Assembly (NCBI GenBank): GCA_021464245.1
Contig: JADCRB010000067.1
Location: forward strand, 3,925,359 to 3,989,358
DNA: 64,000 nucleotides
DNA from: Carallia brachiata
Lineage: Eukaryota; Streptophyta; Magnoliopsida; Malpighiales; Rhizophoraceae
Reading direction: 5' to 3'
Shown: in pieces, positions 33,826-44,907 of the stretch
Layout: each line of letters begins with the position of its first letter
Position numbering within the stretch: the first letter of the stretch is position 1
The notes under the pieces: model-generated
Seen by the model: only the letters and a program-made list of their open reading frames with translations
Databases searched by the model: none
Told to the model about the DNA's origin: nothing
Made by a program: the position numbers and the translations under genes

Positions 33826-35536
33826 ACCGACATGTGGACGTACCACGTTACTGAGTAGTGGGGTGTGGATAGACAGCCGACAAAGATTGCGAGGTTAGCA
33901 GTGAACGTCACAGACGCTCTTGCAATTGTGTCTACAAGAAATGGTGGTGCCCTCGACTTGGAACACAAGTTGTGACCTGTTTACTACGCCAAGCAGAAGA
34001 GGCCAATTTTAGGCTTGGGGGTGGCTTCTGAGCCCCCTATCGCAGGTCTTTGTCAGGAATAGCTGCAAGCTTACAAGGTTGTCAATTTTGAAAAGAAAAA
34101 AATTTAGACTTAATAAGAATAATTTTAATTAGTAATGAAATGACGTGGGTATTAAATAGTTTAATTTATGAAAAAATAATTAGATAGATTGTAGACAAAA
34201 TTGTATCATTAATTATTGTTGATTAAATGCAGTCATATATTGTTACTCTTTCAAAAAAATAAAAAAAAGCTTTTATTTCTTTTTTTTTTTTTGGGGTTAA
34301 TAATCTCGTATTTTCCTTACCTTATAGTCTCCCTTTTTTCTCTTCTATTCACCTTCAAAAGTGATGTAATGAAACATGTAGCCCGAACGCGTGGACCAAT
34401 TAAATCCTTCAGCCTTTGTCATGTAATGCAATAAATTTTTGGTGCATCATGTATCGCAATTAATGATAGCGATACTAAATGTGTTTTTGCTGAAAATTTT
34501 TCACAACGTAAAGCAATATATTAGTGAATTAATAATTTGGGTTGGCTACTAGGAAATAATCTTAGAAAAATTGTTCAAGTTTTGAAGATCTGAAGGTAAC
34601 ATGGAAAAAAAAAAAACACAGAACCCTATATACCATCACCGTATACGAACTTCATGGCCTTTTCTTTTCTTAATCTTATTTAAGATCTAAATATTTTGTC
34701 TTTGAATTGGAGCGTAAGGCAGACGAAGCATAATAAGTCTTGAAATTTGTATATGATGTTACCAATAAATTTATGTTAATAGTACTAGAATCGCCTCTAA
34801 TATGGTTAGAAGTTTCTAGTTCTAATCTTTAATTTTTTTAAAAAGGAGGGTATACGATGTTGACGTCCAAAGTTGTAGCATGATGCTAGAGCTAATTGAC
34901 TAGAGAAGTGACGTTACTACATTGCAGCATACCAAAAAAAATAAATAAATAAATAAAAAATAAAAAAGCACCATCATGTTCAAATGATATCATCACAAAC
35001 CTCATTGATCATCGGAAGATCGCTGTATGTGGCCTTCTTTTTGCCTGGTCAGCAGCATTTAGAGCATGGGACTGGCTGTTTTCATAATTACGTGACTATA
35101 CTTATGTACTAATAAGTAATAATATAATTTTATATAATAATATTTGATAGTATATATATATATATAATGTGAATTCAATTATCAAATGTTTATATTAATT
35201 TATTATTACTTTAAAAATATTTTTGTGAAGCAAAAATTTTTTTTTTATTTCTATTGAAATTGTCGGCTGGATTGATATCCAGGCCTTTGCTCGTCCCACA
35301 ATTGAGTCTTCATCTACAGACAATACCTAGTTCTACACTTTAATGTCGGGGACTGCACTATGATAGTGTTGTTTTTCCTACAACTGCTAGCAATCAATGA
35401 TTGGTCCAATGATGTAAGGCTTTCAAAATCTTTAGTAAGTCTGCAACTTGAAGATTGCGATGAAAGTAATTCTACGCGAGTTAGTTAGCAATAATGGACG
35501 AGTTGGTTTTGATCGATAATAATCGCTACTCTCTCA

Positions 35537-35574
<38 letters not shown>

Positions 35575-35640
35575 TATAGAAACCTTGTGTTATGGAGATT
35601 TAATTCATATATAAAGTTTAATTTGCATATTTGTTAAGCT
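33825..35640. other. intergenic, no gene seen
   Basis: 33830-34080 is of balanced composition, likely the upstream flank of the putative promoter at 33.8 kb. 34080-35640 is AT-rich; a (CT)n(AT)n microsatellite lies at 35532-35573. Confidence 0.45.
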
Positions 35641-35679
35641 ATGACAAAATATTGAACTTGAGTCTCTCTGATTCTGGCT

Positions 35680-35960
35680 CACTGGCCTTCACCAACAGTC
35701 TTTCCTTGCTTCTTGGCGCCCGAATTTTTTTTTTTTTTGGAACAGCAAGAGCCATTTTACATATAAAGATCAAAGGAGAAAGGACACCTTTGTAAGCCCC
35801 ATTTACACACCCAACAATGAAGTAGCAGTTACAACTAAAAAAACAAGTTGCCGCCCCAGGAAAAAACCAAACCAGATTTTGCCAAAAAATATACCTGGCC
35901 TGCAAAAAGTCAAATTCAGCCAAAAAGCCAGCAGCCCAAAAAATTCAGCAAGCATAATTT
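35680..35960 (-). mobile_element. 3' end of a LINE-like retroposon with poly(A) tail
   Basis: On the minus strand the sequence reads CTTTGATCTTTATATGTAAA, ATGGCTCTTGCTGTTCC and then a run of A (forward T run about 35730-35741). This layout is typical of plant non-LTR retroelement 3' ends. An ORF of 94 codons across it includes the poly(A) (Lys run) and is not a real gene. The 5' boundary is not clear. Confidence 0.5.
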
Positions 35961-37108
35961 GCCAAAACCAACCACTAGCATCTATAATCGTAATTACTTC
36001 TGATATTAGATATTAAATATAGTTCATTTCGATTCAATTTTGGTCTGAAATAAAAGGGGGATCAAGTTTATTCAAATGTCCTCTATTTTTTAGTAAAAAT
36101 TGAAGATCCCCAGCGCATAAGTCAGACTAGATCAATTTATTTTTCGTACAAAATAAGGAATTCTGAAGGCCACATATATAATCCAGATATGCATGCGCAA
36201 GAGAGATGCAGAGTCTGCACGTTGTGAAAGTGAACGTTAAACATGCGTGTTGAAGTTATGTGATCATTCCTAGATTTGGAGAGATAGAAAGTTGGTTCGG
36301 CATGTCATATGATATTATATAGACGGCACAGTTTTAAACTTGGAAGCAATGAAGTATAGTTTAATAGAAATCTAACTCGTCTTCAAGGTTGAAAGTATTG
36401 AGATTGAGTTTCAATTAAAACCAATTAACAAAAAAAAAGAAAAAATTCCACTAAGCTTACACTAACACAAATTTAAATTACAGAGTTGACTATTAATAAT
36501 AATTATCTATGCTCGAAGTATCCACCAATTTGATTTATGTGTCTACTAATTATTTATTGCTTCCACTAACACAAATTAAGCATAAACAATTCCAAACATG
36601 GGCATCAAATCTTTCATTCACGGGTTCCATTAAGCTTTTAATTAGCACTATTTCCAATTTAATAAGTTAACTTTTCTACAAAAAAAAAAAAGAAAAAAGA
36701 AGTTATAACCTTTTGTTCTCACAGTTGAAGACTTCTTAAAATTTTGAAAAAGATAATTTTTGGAAATAAATCCAATTAAGTTATTTTAGATGGACCCTGA
36801 GGAGTTGCAATTGTAAAAACTATCATGGAAATAAATCAATTGAGCAAAAACAAGAGCGGTAGAATTTTAAATTCTCGATAATCTTTGGTACTAATTTAAA
36901 AGTGCCCAATAAAATATTGACCGCTTAAAATATACAAGAATTATTATTTATGATAACTCAATCTCCTTAGTTTTCTGATAATTTTGGGTAAAAGAATTAA
37001 AAAAATTCATATGCATAATTTCTCTTCATCTCAATCTATAGACTCATTTCTTACTAAAAATTATAAAAATTTATTGTTTACTTGAGATAATCGAAAAAAT
37101 AATAAGCT
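35960..37108. other. intergenic, no gene seen
   Basis: AT-rich; only very short ORFs. No repeat structure noted. Confidence 0.5.
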
Positions 37109-38237
37109 TAAGGGCCATTTGGTATGATTTAAATTTTTGTTTTATGTTTATTTAAAAAAAAAAAAATAGAAAACATATTTGATATTGTTTTTATTTTCTA
37201 TTTTTTTGTTGAAAAGTTGAAAGCATTTAAAAAAAAAATAAATTGAAAAAACAATAAAAGATGTTTTCCCAATTTTTTTTCACTTTTTTTCTATATTTTC
37301 TCTCACAACCTTTTCTCTTTTATCCACCCTTTTCATTGTATCTCTCTCTACTCATCATCTTTCTATCCCTCTATTTTTTTCTCTCTACTCTTTCTCTCTC
37401 TATCCTCTCTCTCCTTTTTCTCTCTCTGTCATTCTCTCTATTCATTCTCTCTCTATCCTCTCTCTCATTTTGTCTCTCTACCAATCTCTCTACTCATTCT
37501 CTCTCTACCCCCTCTCTCTCTCTACCATTCTCTCTCTACTCACACTCTCTCATTTTTCTCATTCTACCATTCTCTCTCTACCCTCTCTGTCCTTTTTCTT
37601 TCTCTACCCACACACACTCTCTCTTTTTCTCACTCTACCATTCTGTCTATTCATTCTCTCTCTACCCACACTCTTCTCCTTTTTCTTGCTCTACTCTACC
37701 AGTCTCTCTACTCATTCTCTCTCTCATTTTCTCTCTCTACCATTCTCTCCACTCATTCTTTCTCTACCCTCTCCCCTCTCTTTTTCTCTCTCTACCATTC
37801 TCTCTTCTCATTCTCTCTACTCATTCTCTCTCTACTTTTCTATCTCTACTTATTCTCTCTCAACTCTCTCTTTGTATTTTTTTTGTAGCCACTCTCTCTA
37901 TCCTTACTCTCTCTACTCATTCTCTCTTCCTGTCAACTCGTTCTCGCTCTATCCTTTTTCTTGCTCTCTCTCCCCATTTTCTCTCTCTATCCATTTTCTA
38001 TCATCTTTCTCTAACCATTTTTTTTTACTTTTCATCTCTTTATCAACCATTCTCTATATATTTTTTTCTCTCTATTCATACTTTTTTGACTATTTCTCTC
38101 GCTATCCTTTCTCTATCTACCTTTTTATTCTTATAGAAAAAAAATAAAAGTTGAACAGTAATAAATACAAAAATTTAGTAAAAAAAAAAAAAAGAAATAA
38201 TAATAAAAAATTGACAGCGTTTTTAAATGGATCCTAA
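37109..38237. mobile_element. Tourist-like (PIF/Harbinger-type) element with internal pyrimidine tract
   Basis: TAA is present at both borders (37109-37111 and 38235-38237). The ends are inverted: left GGGCCATTTGGTATG, right complement GGATCCATTTAAAAACG. TAA target duplications are a feature of PIF/Harbinger elements. The interior, 37261-38125, is a C+T tract. No transposase is encoded. Confidence 0.55.
37261..38125 (+). repeat. 865-bp CTCT/CTAC pyrimidine minisatellite
   Basis: Variants of TCTCTCTACTCATTCTCTCTC are repeated across the whole stretch; nearly all bases are C or T apart from regular single A residues. ORFs of 291 and 225 codons across it are Leu/Ser/Phe-only artefacts of the repeat. 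The units are degenerate, so the array is not recent. Confidence 0.9.
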
Positions 38238-38239
38238 TT

Positions 38240-39187
38240 TTTTTTTTTTTGTTTGCGTCAACGTAGATAATTGAAGGAAAATTCTTAAAGACATGAGAGT
38301 GAACCAATCGAACTAACAGCCCGCCTTAAAAGATTAAATCTTACTTACTAAAAGAGAGAAAAAGAAAGGAGGCAAACTCAGGCCATGAGGCTCGGGCCCA
38401 GAGGACGCTTTTCTTATCAGTTTTGAAGTATAATGATTGGTTCTCTCTGCTTATGGTAGGTGCATATCCTAATCGATCTTGTCCGTCCATCATATGTCCT
38501 GGTGAAATTTCTTATTTATGATGTCTGGATGGACTTATCAAGCGTTTGCGTTCCAGATATGTGATATCCATCACATAAACACGTGCGAGGCATGGATTAC
38601 ATTTTCCCTTGGGCTTCCTTTCAATTATTGATTAACTACTCAAAGTGAGAATTTAGTGGTTAATTTCATGTATTTTTCTGTGCTTAATTCAGTTTTGAAT
38701 ATTCTCAACTGCATTTTCCCAACAAAAAAATAGGATGTCGAGTAAAAGTCTATAAATCTTTTTTTATAGAGAGGTAGAATCAAGATGCACTTTTTTTAAT
38801 TCTCATGAAAACTATTGGTTAGGGAAATTCACATAAATACAAGTTTTTGATTAGAATTACATGCATTTAATTAATTAATACCTATGTATATCTTAAATTA
38901 AACTTAGAAATTAATTCATACATATAGAAATAAATGATATTTTAAGTAAAAATAAAAATTACTGAATAATAATCATTAATTACAGATAATGTAAAATTAA
39001 AATAATAGGCATTTGCATGGTATTTTTTTTTACTTCATTATATAATAATACAATAAAAAACATAGGAAAACACACAATTCAATCAACGACTTATACATTA
39101 TTTATTTCTTTTAAGTCAAAAAATTTTTTATCACTTAAAACCACATCAACGCATACTTACCATGTTTATAATCATTACATTGGAACA
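38240..39187. other. intergenic, no gene seen
   Basis: AT-rich apart from 38340-38640; no recognisable ORF. Confidence 0.5.
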
Positions 39188-40284
39188 AAATTTTATTCGA
39201 TACTTTTTTTTTTGACTTAAGGAAAAGTTACATTGATATATTTTAATTCCATACATAAGTTCGATATGAAAGTATCGGTGAGACCTGCACACTACAAGAG
39301 TACAAGATAGCCAAAGTGACCTACATCTGACTTGTCACAATGAGCCTTGACTAAATGGCCACATGAACCGTTTTGACGAGTCTCTCTAACAAGGTAGAAA
39401 ACCGAATTGAAATTAAACTTACTTAAAACCGAGGTTTAGATAGGTAAATTTCATTTGGACAAAACTACATATGGCAGCACAAATCGCACTTCGATTGACT
39501 TGCGATAGAAATCGATTGGGTATGCCTAACAACGATTTCCCCAATTCTAAACTACAGTCAGACGCAACAGACTATTAGCACAACAAACCATTTGTCTCAA
39601 AATACAATAACCAAACACAACCTAAGGCCCTTCCCAAAAGGCAACAAATGATCCAGAAGCAGCGGCGGCAGGATGCCTGACGACGACGGGAGAATGGAAA
39701 CGACAATGATATGTCTGGCAACCCGAGCAGCAGCAACTCTAGTATAGAGGCAGCCTAGGTAGGAACGGTTGTAGGAAGATCGGCGACGACGGTGGTGGCT
39801 GAAAGGCCAGAAATAGTGGCGCGATCGTGGCTGTTGGGCATTAGCAGCGGCTCTAAGTGGACGCTGCGTTGGCAACACCAGTAAGACCATCTTCAACTGG
39901 AGCTGAGTGGTCTGAGCAGTGGCGATTGTTGTGGCGATGCCACATTAGCGAGGACACAAAAATGGTGAAAATGACGGCGAGCTTGCAGAGAGCTGGATCC
40001 GGTGAGAGGAGGGCCATTGATGTCCTTATTTGAATTAGATCTAACAAAAGCTAAAAAGACATGACAATGAAAAAGGAGAGAAAAAATTGTGAGAGAAAAT
40101 GAAGGTGTGACAACAACCAAAAAAATTGGTGGAGAAAAAAAAAATAAGAAGAAGATGTTGGTTGACTAGTTGCAATGGTAAGTCACTGCTGCCGACCAAA
40201 GCATGTGAGGTGGGTGTAAGATTTTTTCACAAATTTTTAGTGAGAAAGTGGACTAGAGGATGCTCTTTAAATTTTATCCGATAC
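39188..40284 (-). mobile_element. 1.06-kb polyadenylated retroposon with 16-bp target-site duplication
   Basis: AAATTTTATTCGATAC (39188-39203) and AAATTTTATCCGATAC (40269-40284) flank the element with one mismatch. Just inside the left copy is a 10-T run (39204-39213), the poly(A) tail of a minus-strand insert whose 3' end reads CTTTTCCTTAAGTC-A(n). The 5' end on the minus strand (about 40268) starts AAAGAGCATCCTCTAG. The body is GC-richer than the flanks and has ORFs of up to 99 codons (39597-39896, minus) with no similarity I recognise. Could be a retrocopy of a cellular or non-coding transcript, or a truncated LINE. Confidence 0.7.
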
Positions 40285-41646
40285 TTGAACCTGGGAAATG
40301 GAGCTCCTTGGATGATGGTGTTGTGGACTCCCATTAAAAGTAACTTGGCAGGAGTGTACTTGATTCGTGATAAGCATTTTGCTTCAAATTCCTCAATTCT
40401 CCACAAGAATCCATTTAATGACAGTCATGTCCGATCTTTGTTCCGCGACAAGAACAGTACGAAGTTGACTAATTGTTCCCCACTGAACAGTGTTTTTTTT
40501 TCTCTTTTTACTGCCGTGCCGTTTTTACCGTTTAACGTCTCCAGGACACTGACTTCCATTCTCAAAAAAAAATCGCTCCAATCGCGCGTCGCATACCACC
40601 CTCTTCTTTCTTTCTTGTCTTGTGCTACACGTCCTTCGTTAAAGCGCATGTCGCCAATTGCAGAAATGACAAATATTTGGTTATTTTATTTAATTTATTT
40701 AAAAATAATAAAAAATATATATATTTTTATATTATTAAATTTATTAAAAATAAATAAATTAGTAAATATTATTAAATAAAATCATATAATTATTTATTAT
40801 TATTTATTTAAAATTATATAATTTTACTTTAAAAAAAAAAAGCACAAACAACCCCCTTTTTTTAATGCTTCTTCTTGGAACTATTGGTAAGTCCTAACTA
40901 AAGTGCAAGTTACTATTGTACCAAAAGAGAAAAAAAAATGGTGAATGCATTTAGTTTGTTTTACAGTTGATCTTTTACGTTTTATCTTTTAATTTTAACT
41001 TATATTATAATTACCCTATATATATATTAAATTTAGCAACTGAAATCCTCTGTTATGATTTTTACTAATTTTAAAGTTTTTTTAAAATTATAATAATTTT
41101 ACAAAATTAAAATATTATGGGATTTATTATTTTAAGTCATCATAATTATTTCTAAAGTTTTTATAATGTACTTTTAAAATTTTATTAGAGTTGAAAAAAT
41201 GGGACCCATAAAAATCCAAAGCCTTTCAAGAACACAAAAATAATCATGATGGGTCAAAAAAATTAAATCTTCACAATATTTAAGTTTTTAGATTTTTTTA
41301 TGTTTTAAAAAAAAATTTTAAATTGATGAATTTGGACGGAGGGTTTCAATTATAGTAATTAGAAACAACAGGGATCAAAACTACTGAAAGTTAAAATACA
41401 AAAGAGGTAAGCTACAAGATGCTTAAATGCATTTAACTGAAAAAAATAAATAAATGTGGTCCACGTGGACATTGTGGCTCGACCCAATCGTCCAAGCCCC
41501 CACCTTCACCAGTGACCCGCAAGCTGCGAACCAAGAGCCCCAAATTTCGATTACTGAACTCATGGCAGATCAGGACATGATCTTCAAGGATTTTATCTGT
41601 TACTAGTGTCTTATGTCAGAACCAATCAACGTCTCGAAACCTCAGT
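40285..41646. other. intergenic, no gene seen
   Basis: A 217-codon ORF spans 40126-40779 on the plus strand, crossing the retroposon border and an AT-rich tail; it has no recognisable domain and is probably fortuitous. The remainder is AT-rich. Confidence 0.45.
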
Positions 41647-41700
41647 CATCTTACATGTTTATCGTCATTAAAACATCTTACATGTTTATCGTCATTAAAA
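41647..41700. repeat. 27-bp perfect tandem duplication
   Basis: CATCTTACATGTTTATCGTC plus ATTAAAA occurs twice in direct succession (41647-41673, 41674-41700) without a mismatch. Confidence 0.97.
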
Positions 41701-43930
41701 CTAAATACTATTCTTTACCCCAAACTTCAAAGTCAATGTTGTCATTTTATCAAGTTTCCTCAATCCATTCTCATTGCTCCATTGACTGAGTGGATCATCC
41801 AACAAAAAAATTAGAGAGGGGAAGATAAAATATAATAGAAATGCGATGTAAGAGAAGAAAAAAGTTGTGGGTTTCGCATGAGATTCACATTTTTTAATAA
41901 AAAATATATTAAGTGTATATTGCAAAGTAGAGTGTGTAAATAACTAACATTAATTTTTGGATACAACCATAAAAAAATTGATGGCATCCTGGAATCGGAC
42001 TGATCAAACATGTCTATATATAAGAAAACGTCTTTATCTTGTTAGAGTAAACTCAGCATTAAAATCAACATGGCACTTTGTAACATCTCGTCAGTTATAT
42101 ATAAGAAACTTTTAACAATTATTACATTCAATTTTTTTAATGGTTCACCAAATTGTATTAGGGATGTCGTAGTTATGGGACTGATTTATTGCCATTTTGC
42201 TTCATGATTTTTTTTAAGCCAAATATTCTTGTAGAATCCAACCTTTTTTTATTTGAATAAATAAAATATCACAAAAGATCTTTTACAAAATTTTACGAAA
42301 AATTCCTAAATTTTAGGATAATTATAAGTCTAATTAGGTTTTAGTTTTAAAAAACAACATATAAAATTACTAAAAAATCCTTAATTACCACATTAGAAAA
42401 AAGGTTAAATCGTGAAAAATTATAAAAAAATTTCGTACTATATAGCACTACTCCTTTTATTTTAGATCACTAGAGATCAATGAAACATAAAAATTTTTAC
42501 TTTGAGTAATCTGCTTCTGTGTATATAAGCTGACGACGATTTTATAACGATAAATTGTAAAAACTATGAGTTTTGACAATCAACTTAATGACCTTATATT
42601 TATCCGAATCCAAACCTAGTATAACTCACAATTACTAGAATTACCAGCAAGTAAATCTAAGGGCCCATGGTCTTAAAGACTTCAGAGTTCAGACCATGAA
42701 CTTATAGAGTTACTTGATTTAGAATTATCTTGTGATTTGTGATTTATATTATATATCACCACTGTAAACACTATATTTTTGGTCTATTAGAAGGCCAATT
42801 AGACCTTAAACAACACAATAGGGATTAGTTTTTTCATTTGTGGTGCTAACTTGCTTGGAGCAATCTCTTGTGGAGGCAAGTGAAACTGGTGTACGGACCT
42901 AGAGTTAATTTCACCCAAACTTCATCATGGTCATCAATAAATCACCTAAGTTATATTTATAAATCCTGCATTCTTATGCCAAACATGAATTTTATATCTC
43001 AAATATGAATTTCTACTCTCGTAATTACTTGGGGTGCCTCTTCGAACTAGTAACTACTATTTATTACCATTATCATGGGAAATCAAATATAAAATATAAT
43101 CGAGTTAATAAATCAATATGTCTAAATAAGAATTATTCTAACCAATAATAATTAAATTTCTTTGATATGATTTTATTCATTTTGTTTCATAAATTTTTTA
43201 TTAATTAATTATAATAAAAATTTAAATTCGAGACTTTTCGTTTCAATAACTAAACATAAATATTGTTAGTGCATGCTACTCCCCTTGCTAGTGGCGGGGA
43301 GATGCAATTGATGACAGCCAATAATATATGGCAGTGGGGAAGAAAAAGAAGTGGACGGAAATGGAAACAAAAAATAATATAAAGAATGGGTGGGTGTGAA
43401 ATAAAGCAGGCTCGGCGGGGGACACAATTGTCATTTCGCTAGATCTCAAATTTTTAAGGTTCATGTCTCTCTGTCGCTTTCTTCCCCCGCCCCCCCTCCT
43501 CCCCAACTGAAAACGACTGCAAGCAACCTGTGGTCTGCCTGTGTATATATATTTGTAATTTACAATTTTAACTAAAAAATATTTTTAAATTTTCCTACAA
43601 AAATGCTATAGACTGACTTATTATTTGTTAAAAGTTCAAAGTTTTATTAGGGACACATAAGAATGGATACATAGTACACAGATACCATTCAAATATATTA
43701 AATTAGATTATTATATATAAAGATGTGAAAAATATAATTAATTAAATTTATATATATTTATCAATCTGTATACGTAAGCAGGCTAGAAGTTTTTTTAATA
43801 TTTTTATATTTATTAATCTAAGTTATAGTACGTTGTCCTTTTTCTTTTTTCGTGTTTGTTGCTTATAACAGGAAAGTAAAATAGTGACTCAGAATTTTAC
43901 TAGAGAGCAGCGTAACTCTGTATCCACTCT
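41701..43930. other. intergenic, no gene seen
   Basis: AT-rich; no recognisable ORF or RNA gene. The last part is upstream region of the PHD-finger gene. Confidence 0.5.
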
Positions 43931-43939
43931 TTCTTTTCC

Positions 43940-43982
43940 TTATATATATATATATCTGTGTGTGTGTGTGTGTGGTGTGTGT
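43940..43982 (+). promoter_or_regulatory. (TA)n TATA-like tract and (GT)n repeat upstream of PHD gene
   Basis: TATATATATATATAT at 43940-43955 is followed by (GT)n at 43957-43981. About 120 bp upstream of the ATG, the TA tract can serve as TATA box; the two microsatellites would lie at or near the transcription start. Confidence 0.4.
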
Positions 43983-44074
43983 TGGAATTATTTCCGTTCT
44001 TTTCTTGGGTTTCATTGTTGAGCGAAAATTGGAAGCCTTTTCTCTTCTTTGCTTGCTGATCATCATCGTTTTCA

Positions 44075-44907
44075 ATGGGGGATCTTCAAACCGTCTGCTG
44101 CATGTGCGGCGACGTGGGTTTTGCCGACAAGCTCTTTCGTTGTAACAAATGCCTCCACCGTTTCCAGCACTCGTATGATCACTTTACTCCTTCTCCCCCT
44201 CTCTCTCCCCACCACCACCGCCGCCGCCGCCGCCTTGGGCCATACATACATATATACATACAGTTTTACACACACACACACATGTATCTAGTTATATTAT
44301 TATGTGAGCACTTGATATCATCATAAGTCCTATTTTTGCTAATCTTTGATGGGCACCTCTAACTGAATTTATCACTTTCCTACCAAAGGTAGATTCATAG
44401 CTATACCCACCACCACCACCATAAGGCAAATCTCAACCAACCAACCACCAGAACCACCACCGGCGCCGTAGAATCTAGGCCGTCCATTTAGAGGTTAGTG
44501 ACATGTGCTTATTCTATGTGGTTTTTTTTCGTAGGTATTGCAGCAACTACTACAGCGAATTCTCGGAGCTGAATGAGATGTGCGATTGGTGCCGGAGCGA
44601 GGAGAGGAATAACGCTAGACACGGAAGCTCTTCTACAAAGAAATCGGTGGCCGCCGGTGGCCAGGATATCGGAGTCACCAGCCGATCCGAGTACTCGGGT
44701 GAGAAAATCAAGCAACACGATCATCATCATCATCATCATAATCATCATCACCATCATCATCATAGGGACGACAGCAGCAGCAGCAGCGCCGCCTCCGCCG
44801 CCGCTGCCGCCGCCGCCGAGAAGGGGAATAAGAACCCAAGTGGCGGCGTGCCTTCTCCACGGCCAACCACCCGCAGGTACAAGCTCCTCAAGGATGTGAT
44901 GTGTTAA
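44075..44907 (+). CDS. PHD-type zinc finger protein, 156 aa, with His and Ala tracts
   Basis: PHD fingers usually read histone tails; plant members of this small family are little characterised, so a nuclear chromatin role is inferred. Two exons: 44075-44172 and 44535-44907, joined in frame over a 362-bp intron (CACTC|GTATGA donor, CGTAG acceptor). Zinc ligands in C4HC3 order: C8, C11, C23, C26, H32, C35, C49 and C52 (QTVCCMCGDVGF, FRCNKCLHRFQHS-YC, MCDWCR). The finger is split by the intron after H32/S33. After it come a His-rich tract (about 92-109, encoded by CAT repeats), a Ser run, and an Ala run (about 118-127, GCC repeats). The C-terminus RRYKLLKDVMC is basic and looks like the conserved tail of this family. 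The ATG at 44075 starts the conserved MGDLQTVCCMCG block. Close paralogues cannot be told apart here. Confidence 0.88.
44720..44820 (+). repeat. in-frame trinucleotide repeats (CAT, CAG, GCC) in the PHD gene
   Basis: CAT/CAC units at 44720-44763 encode the His tract; CAG/AGC units at about 44773-44787 encode Ser; GCC/GCT units at about 44788-44817 encode Ala. Length changes stay in frame. Confidence 0.9.

Noticed and set aside
37261..38147. ORFs of 291 and 225 codons on the plus strand
   Set aside because: Composition is only Leu, Ser, Phe, Tyr and Thr because the DNA is a CTCT/CTAC repeat; two frames are open at once. No gene.
40126..40779. 217-codon plus-strand ORF
   Set aside because: It starts inside a retroposon, crosses its target-site duplication and ends in AT-rich DNA coding Asn/Ile/Lys runs. 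No domain seen.
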